From positions 16,865,664 through 16,929,663 of the forward strand of contig CM053337.1 of NCBI GenBank assembly GCA_028583605.1: 64,000 bases of DNA, given 5' to 3'. Below the pieces are notes generated by a model. The model worked only from the letters and a program-made list of their open reading frames with translations, searched no databases and was not told the origin of the DNA. The position numbers were made by a program, and so were the translations under genes. The DNA comes from Dastarcus helophoroides (taxonomy: Eukaryota > Arthropoda > Insecta > Coleoptera > Bothrideridae). This document shows, one piece after another, positions 33,697 to 48,600 of this stretch; within the stretch, counting starts at the first letter, position 1, and each line of letters starts with the position of its first letter.

Positions 33697-36600
33697 GTGA
33701 GTGAACAGCTGTTTACACGTAACGCAGATGCGACGTCCACGGTTTCTGGAATTGATGATTTTATTAGAAACGGTAACTGACGAGCTTTTTCAGGCTGAAA
33801 ATGACGTCGCTTTTGGCGTAGGAAACGCAACGTTGGTTATCAGATTAGGAGCGTATGTGGCAGCTTGAGATTAAATCTTTTGGTGTCAGAGTTGCCTTTT
33901 TTTTAAAAAAAAAATATGATACAAAAGTAATTTTGGTGGAACGGACTTGTCCTTGGTTATCTTTAAAAATTGAAATACAGAACTTGTCCCCTGAAACCAA
34001 AAAAGATTAAAAAACACAACAAAGGTTGCTTTAACACGTTTCGATAGCCAAGCTGTCTTCAGAGAGATACATCTGTCATCTCTCTCAAGGGGACAAGATT
34101 TGTATTTCAATACAAAAGTAAAACAAAATATTCTAATTGAATTTAGTTACGTCTTTATAACATATATGTAATAAATAAACAAAAATATGTTTTATAAAAT
34201 GAAGTTGTCACTAGATAATTATTTTATTTAAGTTTTAGTATTAATTGACTGCTTTTAGCTTGATGTGGCTTCAAATATTCAAAAAAATTGGGTAAAGATT
34301 TACATTACGTCAAGTTTTATTAGCTTGTCGTTATTGTAAATTGTTTAAACTTTCTATTGCTTTAAAAAAAATATTTTTTTAAGGACAAGCAAAATTTTCA
34401 AATATTATTGCAAATGTGTCAAGCTTCTACCTATTTTGCGTTCGTATGTCTCTAATCTGGATGTAACAAATGTTTTACAAAATTCGATCTTTCTAGTTGT
34501 TTATTTTGAAGGTTCCCTGTACCTGTCATAGAAATTAGACCGTGTCTGACCAATGTAGACAGCATCACACTCATAGCAATTCGATTTTAAAAATTCCACA
34601 AGAAATCTGCTGCCAAATCCACTCTAAAATTTACATATTTACGTATTGTAGCCAATTTTTTTGTGTTTAAATGATTTTGCGAACGTAAATTGAATATAAA
34701 ATTCATTTCAACCCAATTAGGGGCAACCTTAAAACTTCTAGGCCCTAAATTAATGAATGATTATTTCGAAAAATTGACCAATTTGTTGCCCACTCGTATA
34801 ATAACCCAAAATTTCGTTACTTTGGCCAACTTTTCTACTTTTTGCAGCTATTGGGCTCCAAAACAGAGTACCATTTTATCAACCATGGACTCCCAGCGGC
34901 TCGCACCAGGAGGAGCATACCTCATATGCGAAAATTAAAAGTGGATCCACTGGTGAGTATATTTCGTTATCTCGTACTTAGTGCAACTTGTTTTTATTCT
35001 CTACACTCTCTACGTAGTTGGTTCTTAAAACTACAATTAAAATGTAATTAAACGCTTCTAAATCCAATATTTACCCTCAACGCGAGTTAAAATGAAAACT
35101 AGAACGAAACCTCCTTAATTAAATTGCTTTTCAAGCGCGCCACTGACGCAAAACGCCGAAAGGGGCGCTATTTTATCTATCTCTAATTAGCTACATGTAA
35201 ATTGCGTTTTCAGATTCATTCGGCCGTTCAGCAACCGGCCTTCGTGAGGGTGAAACGCGGCTATAAGCCACTGAAGGTGGAGAATTTAGTTCAACACATG
35301 ATGCCCCATCGGGACCCAACGGATCCCTATTTTCCGTTTCAATGGTACCTCAAAAATACGGGACAAAACGGGGGTAAATCCAAGCTGGATTTAAACGTCG
35401 AAGCCGCCTGGGCTCAAGGGGTCACCGGGAAAAACATAACGACCGCCATCATGGACGACGGTAAGCATAAAAATTTGGGAACTTTGGGGCTGCCAACAGA
35501 AGTGAAAACTTTACAAACAAATTTTTACATAGTCAGCTTTTAACGTATTTGTTGTTAACGTGATGGTGACGCGCATTAGCGTGATGGCGACGCGCATTAG
35601 CGTGATGGTGACACGAAACCTATCAAAGCTTCCTCAACGCACCTAAAGAAGTTTTTACACGTATTTTGGAAAATCCAGGGAAAATCCCTTATCATAATAC
35701 CAAAATCACACGCACAGACCATAATCCTTAAATTTCTCTTTTTATTTTTCTGAAAATTTCAACTTTAGGCCCGAAATTTCGACTTCGAACTACAAATTTT
35801 GTGAAAAAAGTAGAACAAACTTTTTTCTTACTCTCAAGACTTTTCAGCCTAAATCGTCGTAATAGTGTTAAAATGTCTCTCTCCTAGAACCAAAATCTTG
35901 GCTGCAATCCTCAAATCTCGATGTTAGACTCGAAATTTCGAGAAATAAGTCGAATTTTAAACTCGAAATTTCGAGAAATAAGTCGAATTTTAAACTCGAA
36001 ATTTCGAGAAATAAGTCGAATTTTAAACTCGAAATTTCACTCTATTCCAAATATCGTAATTTTAGTGGAAATTTTTAGTCCAATTTTGAAATTTCTACGT
36101 TAAACTACGACCTTTTTTTCTTGGAAATTTTGACCCCTTAGTCTCTAAATAAGTCAAATTTTCAACTCGAAATTTCACTCTATTCCAAATATCGTACTTT
36201 TAGTGGAAATTTTTAGTCCAATTTCGAAATTTCTACGTTGAACTACGACCTTTTTTTTAGAAATTTCGACCCTTTAGTCACGAAATAAGTCGAATTTTAA
36301 ACTCTAAATTTCGAGAAATAAATCGAATTTTAAACTCGAAATTTCGCTTATTTCCAAATATCGTGTTTGTAGTAGATATTTTCAATCCAATTTCGAAATT
36401 TCTAGGTTAAACTACGACTTTTTTTTAGAAATTTTGACCCTTTAGTCTCGAAATAAGTCGAATTTTAAACCCGAAATTTCGAGAAATTACTCGACTTTTA
36501 AACTCGAAATTTCGAGAAATAAGTCGAATTTTAAACTCGAAATTTCACTCTCTTCCAAATATCGTATTTTCAGTGGAAATTTTTTGTCCAATTTTTGAAA

Positions 36601-39600
36601 TTTCTACGTTAAACTACGACCTTTTTTTCTTAGAAATTTTGACCCCTTAGTCTCTAAATAAGTCGAATTTTAAACTCGAAATTTCACTCTATTCCAAATA
36701 TCGTACTTTTAGTGGAAATTTTTAGTCCAATTTCGAAATTTCTACGTTGAACTACGACCTTTTTTTTTAGAAATTTCGACCCTTTAGTCACGAAATAAGT
36801 CGAATTTTAAACTCTAAATTTCGAGAAATAAATCGAATTTTAAACTCGAAATTTCGCTTATTTCCAAATATCGTGTTTGTAGTAGATATTTTCAATCCAA
36901 TTTCGAAATTTCTAGGTTAAACTACGACTTTTTTTTTAGAAATTTTGACCCTTTAGTCTCGAAATAAGTCGAATTTTAAACCCGAAATTTCGAGAAATTA
37001 CTCGACTTTTAAACTCGAAATTTCGAGAAATAAGTCGAATTTTAAACTCGAAATTTCACTCTCTTCCAAATATCGTATTTTCAGTGGAAATTTTTTGTCC
37101 AATTTTTGAAATTTCTACGTTAAACTACGACCTTTTTTTCTTGGAAATTTTGACCCCTTAGTCTCTAAATAAGTCGAATTTTAAACTCGAAATTTCACTC
37201 TATTCCAAATATCGTACTTTTAGTGGAAATTTTTAGTCCAATTTCGAAATTTCTACGTTGAACTACGACCTTTTTTTTTAGAAATTTCGACCCTTTAGTC
37301 ACGAAATAAGTCGAATTTTAAACTCTAAATTTCGAGAAATAAATCGAATTTTAAACTCGAAATTTCGCTTATTTCCAAATATCGTGTTTGTAGTAGATAT
37401 TTTCAATCCAATTTCGAAATTTCTAGGTTAAACTACGACTTTTTTTTAGAAATTTTGACCCTTTAGTCTCGAAATAAGTCGAATTTTAAACCCGAAATTT
37501 CGAGAAATTACTCGACTTTTAAACTCGAAATTTCGAGAAATAAGTCGAATTTTAAACTCGAAATTTCACTCTCTTCCAAATATCGTATTTTCAGTGGAAA
37601 TTTTTTGTCCAATTTTTGAAATTTCTACGTTAAACTACGACCTTTTTTTCTTAGAAATTTTGACCCCTTAGTCTCTAAATAAGTCGAATTTCAAACTCGA
37701 AATTTCACTCTATTCCAAATATCGTACTTTTAGTGGAAATTTTTAGTCCAATTTCGAAATTTCTACGTTGAACTACGACCTTTTTTTTTAGAAATTTCGA
37801 CCCTTTAGTCACGAAATAAGTCGAATTTTAAACTCTAAATTTCGAGAAATAAATCGAATTTTAAACTCGAAATTTCGCTTATTTCCAAATATCGTGTTTG
37901 TAGTAGATATTTTCAATCCAATTTCGAAATTTCTAGGTTAAACTACGACTTTTTTTTAGAAATTTTGACCCTTTAGTCTCGAAATAAGTCGAATTTTAAA
38001 CCCGAAATTTCGAGAAATTACTCGACTTTTAAACTCGAAATTTCGAGAAATAAGTCGAATTTTAAACTCGAAATTTCACTCTCTTCCAAATATCGTATTT
38101 TCAGTGGAAATTTTTGTCCAATTTTTGAAATTTCTACGTTAAACTACGACCTTTTTTTCTTGGAAATTTTGACCCCTTAGTCTCTAAATAAGTCGAATTT
38201 TAAATTCGAAATTTCACCCTATTCCAAATATTGTACTTTTAGTGGAAATTTTTAGTCCAATTTCGAAATTTCTACGTTGAACTACGACCTTTTTTTTTAG
38301 AAATTTCGACCCTTTAGTCACGAAATAAGTCGAATTTTAAACTCTAAATTTCGAGAAATAAATCGAATTTTAAACTCTAAATTTCGCTTATTTCCAAATA
38401 TCGTGTTTTTAGTAGATATTTTCAATCCAATTTCGAAATTTCTAGGTTAAACTACGACTTTTTTTTAGAAATTTTGACCCTTTAGTCTCGAAATAAGTCG
38501 AATTTTAAACCCGAAATTTCGAGAAATTACTCGACTTTTAAACTCGAAATTTCGAGAAATAAGTCGAATTTTAAACTCGAAATTTCACTCTCTTCCAAAT
38601 ATCGTATTTTCAGTGGAAATTTTTTGTCCAATTTTTGAAATTTCTACGTTAAACTACGACCTTTTTTTCTTGGAAATTTTGACCCCTTAGTCTCTAAATA
38701 AGTCGAATTTTAAATTCGAAATTTCACCCTATTCCAAATATTGTACTTTTAGTGGAAATTTTTAGTCCAATTTCGAAATTTCTACGTTGAACTACGACCT
38801 TTTTTTTTAGAAATTTCGACCCTTTAGTCACGAAATAAGTCGAATTTTAAACTCTAAATTTCGAGAAATAAATCGAATTGTAAACTCTAAATTTCGCTTA
38901 TTTCCAAATATCGTGTTTTTAGTAGATATTTTCAATCCAATTTCGAAATTTCTAGGTTAAACTATGACTTTTTTTTAGAAATTTTGACCCTTTAGTCTCG
39001 AAATAAGTCGAATTTTAACCCGAAATTTCGAGAAATTACTCGACTTTTAAACTCGAAATTTCGAGAAATAAGTCGAATTTTAAAAGTTACGAAACTTTGG
39101 TGTCGAAATTTCGTACAAAAAAATTACAAAACTTTGGGATCGAAATTTCGACCTTAAACTTCAACTTTTTTTCTAAGAATTTTGACACTTTAAACTCGAA
39201 ATTCTCTCAAAATTTCAAAATTATTATAAAAGAAATCTAGATTTTTAGATTTCGCAGCTTAAACCCGGAATTTGTAAAGTCGAAATTTCGTAAAAGGAAA
39301 GTTACGAAACTTCGCTATTGAAATTGAATTTTGGCCAAAGTTCGAGTTTGTTTCTAGAAATTTGACTTTTTTTGCCTCGAAATTCGCTCAAACTTCAAAA
39401 TCTAGGTTTCTGCGGATTTTGAAAAGTAGAAATTTCGTAAAAGAAAAGTTACGAAACTTTGGGGTCGAAATTTCGTATAAAAAAATTACAAAACTTTGTG
39501 GTCGAAATTTCGACCTTAAACTTCAACTTTTTTTTAAGAATTTAGACCCTTTGAACTCGAAATTCTCTCTAATTTCCGAAATTATTATAGAAAAAAATCT

Positions 39601-42600
39601 TGATTTTTAGATTTCGTAGCTTAAACTCGGAATTTGTAAAGTCGAAATTCCGTAAATGAAAAGTTACGAAACTTCGCTGTTGAAATTGAATTTTCGCCAA
39701 AGTTCGAGTTTGTTTCTAGAAATTTTGACTTTTTTTGCCTCGAAATTCGCTCAAACTTCAAAATCTAGGTTTCTGCGGATTTTGAAAAGTAGAAATTTCG
39801 TAAAAGAAAAGTTACGAAACTTTGGGGTCGAAATTTCGTACAAAAAAATTATAAAACTTTGTGGTCGAAATTTCGACCTTAAACTTCAACTTTTTTCTAA
39901 GAATTTTGACCCTTTGAACTCGAAATTCTCTCAAATTTCTAAATTATTATAAAAGAGATCTAGATTTTTAGATTTCGCAGCTTAAACCCGGAATTTGTAA
40001 AGTCGAAATTTCGTAAAAGAAAAGTTACGAAACTTCGCTATTGAAATTGAATTTTGGCCAAAGTTCGAGTTTGTTTCTAGAAATTTTGACTTTTTTTGCC
40101 TCGAAATTCGCTCAAACTTCAAAATCTAGGTTTCTGCGGATTTTGAAAAGTAGAAATTTCGTAAAAGAAAAGTTACGAAACTTTGGGGTCGAAATTTCGT
40201 ACAAAAAAATTACAAAACTTTGTGGTCGAAATTTCGACCTTAAACTTCAACTTTTTTCTAAGAATTTTGACACTTTAAACTCGAAATTCTCTCAAATTTC
40301 AAAATTATTTTAAAAGAGATCTAGATTTTTAGATTTCGCAGCTTAAACCCGGAATTTGTAAAGTCGAAATTTTGTAAAAAAAAAGTTACGAAACTTCGTT
40401 ATTAAGATTAAATTTTCGACAAACTTCGAGTTTTTTTTTTAGAAATTTTGACTTTTTTGACTCGAAACTTGCTCGAACAACAAAATCTAGATTTTTGGAT
40501 TTCGCAACTTAACTCCGGATGCTGAAAACTCGAGATTTCGCAAGAGAAAAGTTACGAAACTTTGGGATCGAAATTTCGACGTCAAATATTGACTTTTTTT
40601 AAGAATTTTGACATTTTAAAATCGAAATTCGTCTGAATTTCAAAATTATTACAAAACAAATCTAGATTTTTATTTTTCGCAACTTAAACTCGGAATTTGT
40701 TAAAGTCGAAATTTCGTAAAAGAAAAGTTACTAAACTTCGCCCTTGAGGTTGAATTTTCACCAAATTTCGAGTTTTTTTCCAGAAATTTTGATTTTTTTG
40801 GCTCGAATTTTGCTCAAACTTCAAAATCTAGATTTCTGGGTTTCGCATCTTAACTCCGGATTCTAAAAAATCGAAATTTCGTAAAAAAAAGTTACGAAAA
40901 TTTGGGATCGAAACTTCGACGTTAAATTTTGACTTTTTCTAAGAATTTTGACATTTTAACATCGAAATTCGTCTGAATTTCAAAATTATTACAAAACAAA
41001 TCTAGAATTTTATTTTTTGCAACTTAAACTCGGAATTTGTAAAGTCGAAATTTCGTAAAAGAAAAGTTACTAAACTTCGCCATTGAGGTTGAATTTTCGC
41101 CAAATTTCGAGTTTTATTCTAGAAATTTTGATTTTTTTGGCTCGAACTTTGCTCAAATCTTCAAAATCTAAATTTCTGGGTTTCGCAGCGTAACTCCGGA
41201 TTCTGAAAAATCGAGATTTCGTAAGAGAAGAGTTAGGAAACTTTGTAGTCGAAATTTCGACGTTAAACTTCAACTTTTTTCTAAGAAATTTTGACACTTT
41301 AAACTCGAAATTCGTCTGAATTTCAAAATTGTTACAAAACAAATCTAGATTTTTATTTTTCGCAACTTAAACTTGGAATTTGTAAAATCGAAATTTCGTA
41401 AAAGAAAAATTACGAAACTTCGCCATTAAGGTTGAATTTTCGCCAAATTTTAAGGTTTTTTTCTAGAAATTTTGACTTTTTTGGCTCGAATTTTGCTCAA
41501 AACTTCAAAATCTAGGTTTCTGGGTTTCGCAGCTTAACTCCGGATTCTAAAAAATCGAAATTTTGTAAAAAAAGTTACAAAACTTTAGGAACGAAGTTTC
41601 GACGTCAAGTTTCGACTTTTTCTAGGAATTTTGACACTTTAAAATCGAAATTCGTCTGAATTTCAAAATTATTACCAAACAAAATTAGATTTTTATTTTT
41701 CGCAACTTAAACTCGGAATTTGTTAAGTCGAAATTTCGTAAAAGAAAAGTTACGAAGCTTCGCTATTGAGGTTGAATTTTCGCCAAATTTCGAGTTTTTT
41801 TTCTAGAAATTTTGACTTTTTTGACTCGAATTTTACTCAATCTTCAAAATCTAGATTGCTGGGTTTTGCAGCTTAACTTTAATTTCGAAATATCAACTTT
41901 AAACTCGAAGTTTTGAGGGATTTGACTCAAGGTTAGCTTTTTTTCCAAATTGTTTAATTCCTTTACCAACCCTCAACAATTTAACGATTTTCTAACAATT
42001 TCTCTGTGATTTCAGGGGTGGACTACATGCATCCTGATTTAAAATTCAACTACGTAAGTTCCAACGTTGTCATAAATGACGTGAAATCTCAACATCTTTG
42101 TTGTTACAGAATGCCAAAGCGAGTTACGATTTCAGCAGCAACGACCCCTTTCCGTACCCTCGATTTACAGACGATTGGTTCAACAGGTGAGTACGAACGA
42201 AACTGCTCGTTTTTCGACTCAAATTTGGGTAAATTTTTCGCAGCCACGGCACCAGATGCGCCGGAGAGGTGGCAGCCGCCAGAGACAACGGAATTTGCGG
42301 CGTCGGCGTAGCATACGACTCGAAAATCGCTGGTATGTTATTTTGTCGTATCTTTTAATTACCTCACGCTTTGATCTACCCCAAGAACTGAAACAAGCTT
42401 CATCTGGAATTAATCTTTAAATTATGAGATTTTACTCCTTTGAGAAACGAAAAGCGCAACTGTCTATTTTTTAAAGATTAGCTACGTTGAATTAGGTCAA
42501 CAAGAAACAATTTTTTGAGTAAAAAATTGAGTTTGTTTGGAGTTAATTAGTAGAGAAATTTTGTACAATTTTCTCATAAAAATCACGAAAGTATTAATAA

Positions 42601-45600
42601 CGATAATTACTTTTGTATGCTTTGAATTAAAATAATGTTATATGAACCAAGTATCATTTGATTCTCCAAACCTGCAATGGATTTCATAATCCATTGCAGG
42701 TTTGGAGAATGTAATCGAACGATACTTGGTTCATATAACATTATTTTAATTCAAAGCATACAAAAGTAATTATCGTTGTTAATCCTCAGTAACCAAATTA
42801 AAACCGTGATCATGGAAAAACAAACAACAGCTGAAAAATGAACGAATGAGCATGTTTTAAATTAGTTACCCAGAGTTGGCAAAGTTGCAGATTAAATGGC
42901 GTTCATGTAATCGGCTCCGTGACAAACGAATCGACCCATTCGTAATTAAATCTGATAAAATATCAAAAGAGGTTTCAAATCCGCTCGGGGTTATTTCAGC
43001 GCAAAATACAATTTATATAGGACATGTTTCCAGCAACGTGACCATTAATACATTTTATTTTTATCGACTGATAGTTACTCTGATAATTTGTGCATCTTAT
43101 TTGCACTAGCGATCGATTACAAATCTGGAAAGTACATAGAACGCGCAAGTTTTCCTCTAATGCACGATTTATTCAAATGTTCACGTTTATTTTCCCAATA
43201 ACGTCTGATTATGAATCTCTGGCCTCATTTCAAACGGAAAATTGAAGTAATTTCCTACTGCGCTTGAACTATAAATTGAACCAAACAACTTCGAGCTTTT
43301 CTTTTAATAAAACATTAAAACTAGACTTTTTTCATCAAAAGCGAGTATCGTCCCGTCTATTTACATGTTTAGAAGGGTTTTTTAACCCGATCCTTTTATA
43401 AGCTTCCAAATTGATTATGTAACTTTCAACAAGCTTCGATCTGAAGTGTACCTTCCATAAATTCGACATAAAATTTATCAAATTGGCTCTTTACTTTGAA
43501 TCAAATTAGTATGTATCCTCACAAATCCTTTCAATCGTTTTAAATACTTCGTAAATTTAAAATTTCGTGACGTACAATAGCGCCCAAAAGTATTTAGTAT
43601 TTTTTTATTATTCAATCTGAATTCTTGATGACTCACATTCCTGGGCGATTCAGGTCAATCCTGGACGACTTAAGTCAATCCTGGACGATGCAGATTAATC
43701 CTGGACGATCCAGACCGATCCTAGCCGATCCAGGTCAATCTTTGACGATCCAGGCCAGTCCTAGACTATCTAGGTCAATTATGAACAATCCGGGCCAATC
43801 TTGGGCAATTTAGGTCAATCCTGGGCAATCCAGACGAACCCTGGGCGATCCAGACCAATTCTGAGCGATCCAGACCAATCCTGGGCAATCCAGACCAATT
43901 CTAGACAATCTGGGTCAATTCTGAACAATCCACGTCAACCCTGGGCGATCTATGTCAATCCTGGGCTATCCAAACCAATCCTAGGCGATCCAGGCACATC
44001 CTAGACAATCTAGGTCAATTCTGAACGATCTAGGCAAATCCTATATAATTTAGGTCGATTTTGAACAAATCATGCCAACCTTGGGCGATCTAGATCAATC
44101 CTGGAGGATCCAGACCAATCCTAGGCGATTCAGGCCAATCCTAGACAATCTGGGTCAATTCTGAACAATCCACGTCAACCCTGGGCGATCTAGGTCAATC
44201 CTGGGCGATCTAGGTCAATCCTGGGCTATCCGGACCAATCCTAGGCGATCCAGGCCCATCCTAGACAATCTAGGTCAATTCTGAACGATCCAGGCAAATC
44301 CTATATAATCTAGGTCAATTCTGAACAATTTAGGCCAACCTTGGGCGATCTAGATCAATACTGGACGATTCAGACCAATCCTAGGCGATTCAGGCCAATC
44401 CTAGACAATCTGGGTCAATTCTGAACAATCCACGTCAACCCTGGGCGATCTAGGTCAATCCTGGGCTATCCAGACCAATCCTAGGCGATCCAGGCCCATC
44501 CTAGGCAATCTAGATCAATTCTGAACGATCCAGACAAATTCTATATAATCTAGGTCAATTCTGAACAATTTAGGTCAACTTTGGGCGATCTAGATCAATC
44601 CTGGGGGATCCAAACCAATCCTAGACGATTCAGGCCAATCCTAGACAATCTGGGTCAATTCTGAACAATCCACGTCAACCCTGGGCGATCTAGGTCAATC
44701 CTGGGCTATCCAGACCAATCCTAGGCGATCCAGGCCCATCCTAGACAATCTAGGTCAATTCTGAACGATCCAGGCAAATCCTATATAATCTAGGTCAATT
44801 CTGAACAATTTAGGCCAACCTTGGGCGATCTAGATCAATTCTGGACGATCCAGACCAATCCTAGGCGATTCAGGCCAATCCTAGACAATCTGGGTCAATT
44901 CTGAACAATCCACGTCAACCCTGGGCGATCTAGGTCAATCCTGGGCTATCCAGACCAATCCTAGGCGATCCAGGCCAATCCTAGACAATTTAGGTCAATT
45001 CTGAACGATCCAGGCAAATCCTATATAATCTAGGTCAATTCTGAACAATTTAGGCCAACCTTGGGCGATCTAGATCAATTATGGACGATCTAGATCAATC
45101 CTAGGCGATCTAGGCCAATTCTAGACAATCTAGGTCAATTCTGAACGATCCAGGCTAATCAGGGACTATTGAGGCCAATCCTGGACTATCTAAGCCAATT
45201 TCGAACTATCCAGGGCAATGCCACACTATCCAAGCCAATCCTGGACAGTTGGTAACTCTACTTAGTTGTCAGAGCTTGGGAGAATTTCAATTATCACTTT
45301 TCTTCCCTCTCGAATTAATATTTTGTTTTCGATTGCAGAATCTGAATTTCTCTATGAATTCAGCAATTTTTTTTCTGGAAATTTCAAATGTTAACTCAAA
45401 GCTCGTATAATTTTTCATGAAAATAGAATTTTATCGTAGATAACTTGGACGTTTCTCTATAAATTCTAAGATTTCATTTCATTTCATTAAGATGTAGTGC
45501 TCTCATACAGATAAATTTTCTCGATAGATTATATTGAAGAAAAATTGATAAATTTTTACGTTAACAATTACCGACTGCTGTCACATTTTCGATAATTTTA

Positions 45601-48600
45601 TTTCGAAAGGAAACCTACGCAATTTTCTGAATTGGAAGCAGACAGTTTTTGTGAAGTTCAAATTGGCATGGAGAGTATTTTAATGTACTCACAGCATTAT
45701 GCGGACTCCAAGCTTTGAAATTGAAGTATATTGTTTGTCCCTACCACTGATATTTTGTGTAAAAACGATTTTTTAAATATCCTACGTCTAGTGACATCTA
45801 GTGTACAAGCGTCATATTAGATCAAGACCCGTTCAGTTTGTTAGGCTTCCGGCTACGAGGTGGCGCTGTAATAAATATTAATTATTTTCTAAAAACTGAC
45901 AATATTTAACGAAATTGTTATATTTGCACGAACTTACGTTTTTAATCTTGCATGAAATTCACCCTGAAAACTATATAAAACATTGACAAACTGTTAGTTG
46001 CTGTGTTATTAATTTTTGGCCCACGAGCTTCCATCTAAATACTTATTATTTTGCAGCCTCCCAACTGTTAACCTGCTGCTTTATCACATGTTTATATTAT
46101 AGAATTTTTGTGCTAAATTAACAGCGGGAGATATTCACAGGTATACTGTCTGTCGTTACCGCTGATTTTTTATGTAAAATCGGTTTTTTAAAGATCGTAC
46201 GTCTAGTGACATCTAGTGCAGAAACACAATATCAGATTAGAGACCTGATCAGTTTGTTAGACATTCCGCCTAGAAGATGGCGCTGTAATAAATTTTAATT
46301 ATTTTTTAAAAACTGATAATATTTAGCAAAATTGATATATTTGCAGGAACTTACGGTTTTTACTCTTGCAAGAAATTTATCCGAAAACCATACGAGACAG
46401 TGACAAACTGTTAGTTGACTGTATTGTACGTTTTTGGCACACGAGCTTCCATCTAAATACTTATCATTTTACAACATCACAAATTTTGCTTTGCTGTTTT
46501 ATCACATGTTTATATTATGGAATTTTTGTGCTAAATTAACAGCGGGAGATATTCACAGGTATACTGTCTGTCGTTATCACTGACTTTTCATGCAAAAACG
46601 ATTTTTTAAAGCTCGCACGTCTAATGACATCTAGTGGAGAAACAAAATATTAGGCCATTACTAGTCCAGTTTGTTAGACTTTCCGCTAGGAGGTGGCGCT
46701 GTAATAAATATTAATTATTTTCTAAGAACTGACAATATTTAACGAAATTGTAATATTTGCAGGAACTTACGTTTTTACTTTTGCATGAAATTCATCCCAA
46801 AAACTGTACGAAACAGTGACACACAGTTAGTTGCTGTGTTATTCATTTTTGAAACACGAGCTTTCATCTAAATACTTATCATTTTGCAGCCTCCCAACTT
46901 TTAACTGGCTGCTTTATCACATGTTCATATTATGGAATTTTTGTGCTAAATTAACAGCGGAAGATATTCACAGGTATATTCTCTGTCGTTACCACTGACT
47001 TTTCATGTAAAAACGATTTTTTAGAGATCGTACGTCTAATGACATCTAGTGCAGAAACAAAATATTAGCCTAAGACCGGCCCAGTTTGTTAGACTTCCCG
47101 CTAGGAGGTAGCGCTGTAACAAATATTTATTGTTTTCTAAAAATTGACAATATTTAACGAAATTGTAATATTTGCAGAAACTTACGTTTTAACTCTTGCA
47201 TGAAATTCATCCCAAAAACTATACAAAACAGTGACACACTGTTAGTTGCTGTGTTATTCATTTTTGGCACACGAGCTTCCATCTAAATACTTATCATTTT
47301 GCAACCTCACAAACTTTGCTTTGCTTCTTTATCACATGTTTATATTATAGGAATTTTTGTGCTAAATTAACAGCGGGAGATATTCACAGGTTTACTGGCT
47401 GTCGTTACCACTGACTTTTCATGTAAAAACGATTTTTTAAAGATCGTACGTCTAGTGGCATCTAGTGCAGAAACAAAATATTAGTCCAGTTTGTTAGACT
47501 TCCCGCTAGGAGGTGGCGCTGTAACAAATATTAATTATTTTCTAAAAACAGACAATATTTAACAAAATTGTTATATTTGCAAGAACTTACGTTTTTACTC
47601 TTGCATGAAATTCACCCCGAAAACTATACAAAACAGTGACAAACTGTTAGTTGCTGTGTTATTCATTTTTGACACACGAGCTTCCATAGAGAAAGGTTAA
47701 GAGTGTCAACTCTGTGCTTTTTATTTTGAAAACGGCCATCCCACGCAGGGACCGGAACTATTGCCATAAAATTAGAAACCTGTATTATCGACTGTAGCCA
47801 CGTTGCAGTTGCCCTGCATTACCGGCTTATAAATTTAAATCCAAAATTAGTTTTAAACTGTTTTGAAATGTCCATTCAGTTGGATTGCACTACTGTTTTT
47901 AAAGATTAAACAAAAGTGACCAACGTGAATGGAAATTTCAAAACAATTTCAAGTATGAGGTGTAAAAAAAATAAACTGCCATTTTAACATTAAATATTTT
48001 TATTAAATATGTATATTCATACATGTATATAAGTTCATATTTAAATATTTGTAATAATTTAAAAATATATTTATCAGTTCAACTGCTAAAAGTTAAATAT
48101 GATACAGATAACATAATATACGGTCACTGCGTGGGAGGGCGCTACAAACAGTATATTTGAATTTCGTGCCAAAGTAGAACCCCCGTGCGAGCTTCCATCT
48201 AAATACTTATTATTTTGCAGCCTCCCAACTTTTAACTAGCTGCTTTATCACATGTTCATATTATGGAATGTTTATGCTAAACTAACAGCGAGAGATATTC
48301 ACAGGTATACGGTCTGTCATTACCACTGATTTCTTACGTAAAAACGATTTTTTTTTAATTGTACGTCTAGTGACATCTAGTGCAGGAGCATAATATTAGA
48401 TTAATACCTGTCCTGTATGTTGGACGTCCCGCTAGGAGGTGGCGCTGTAGTAAATTATTAATTATTTTCCAAAAATTGATAATATTTAGCGAAATCTTTA
48501 TATTTACAGAAACTTACGGTTTTTAGTCTTGCAAGAAATCCATCCGAAAACCATACGAGACAAGTGACAAACTGTTAGTTGCTGAGTTATTCATTTTTGG

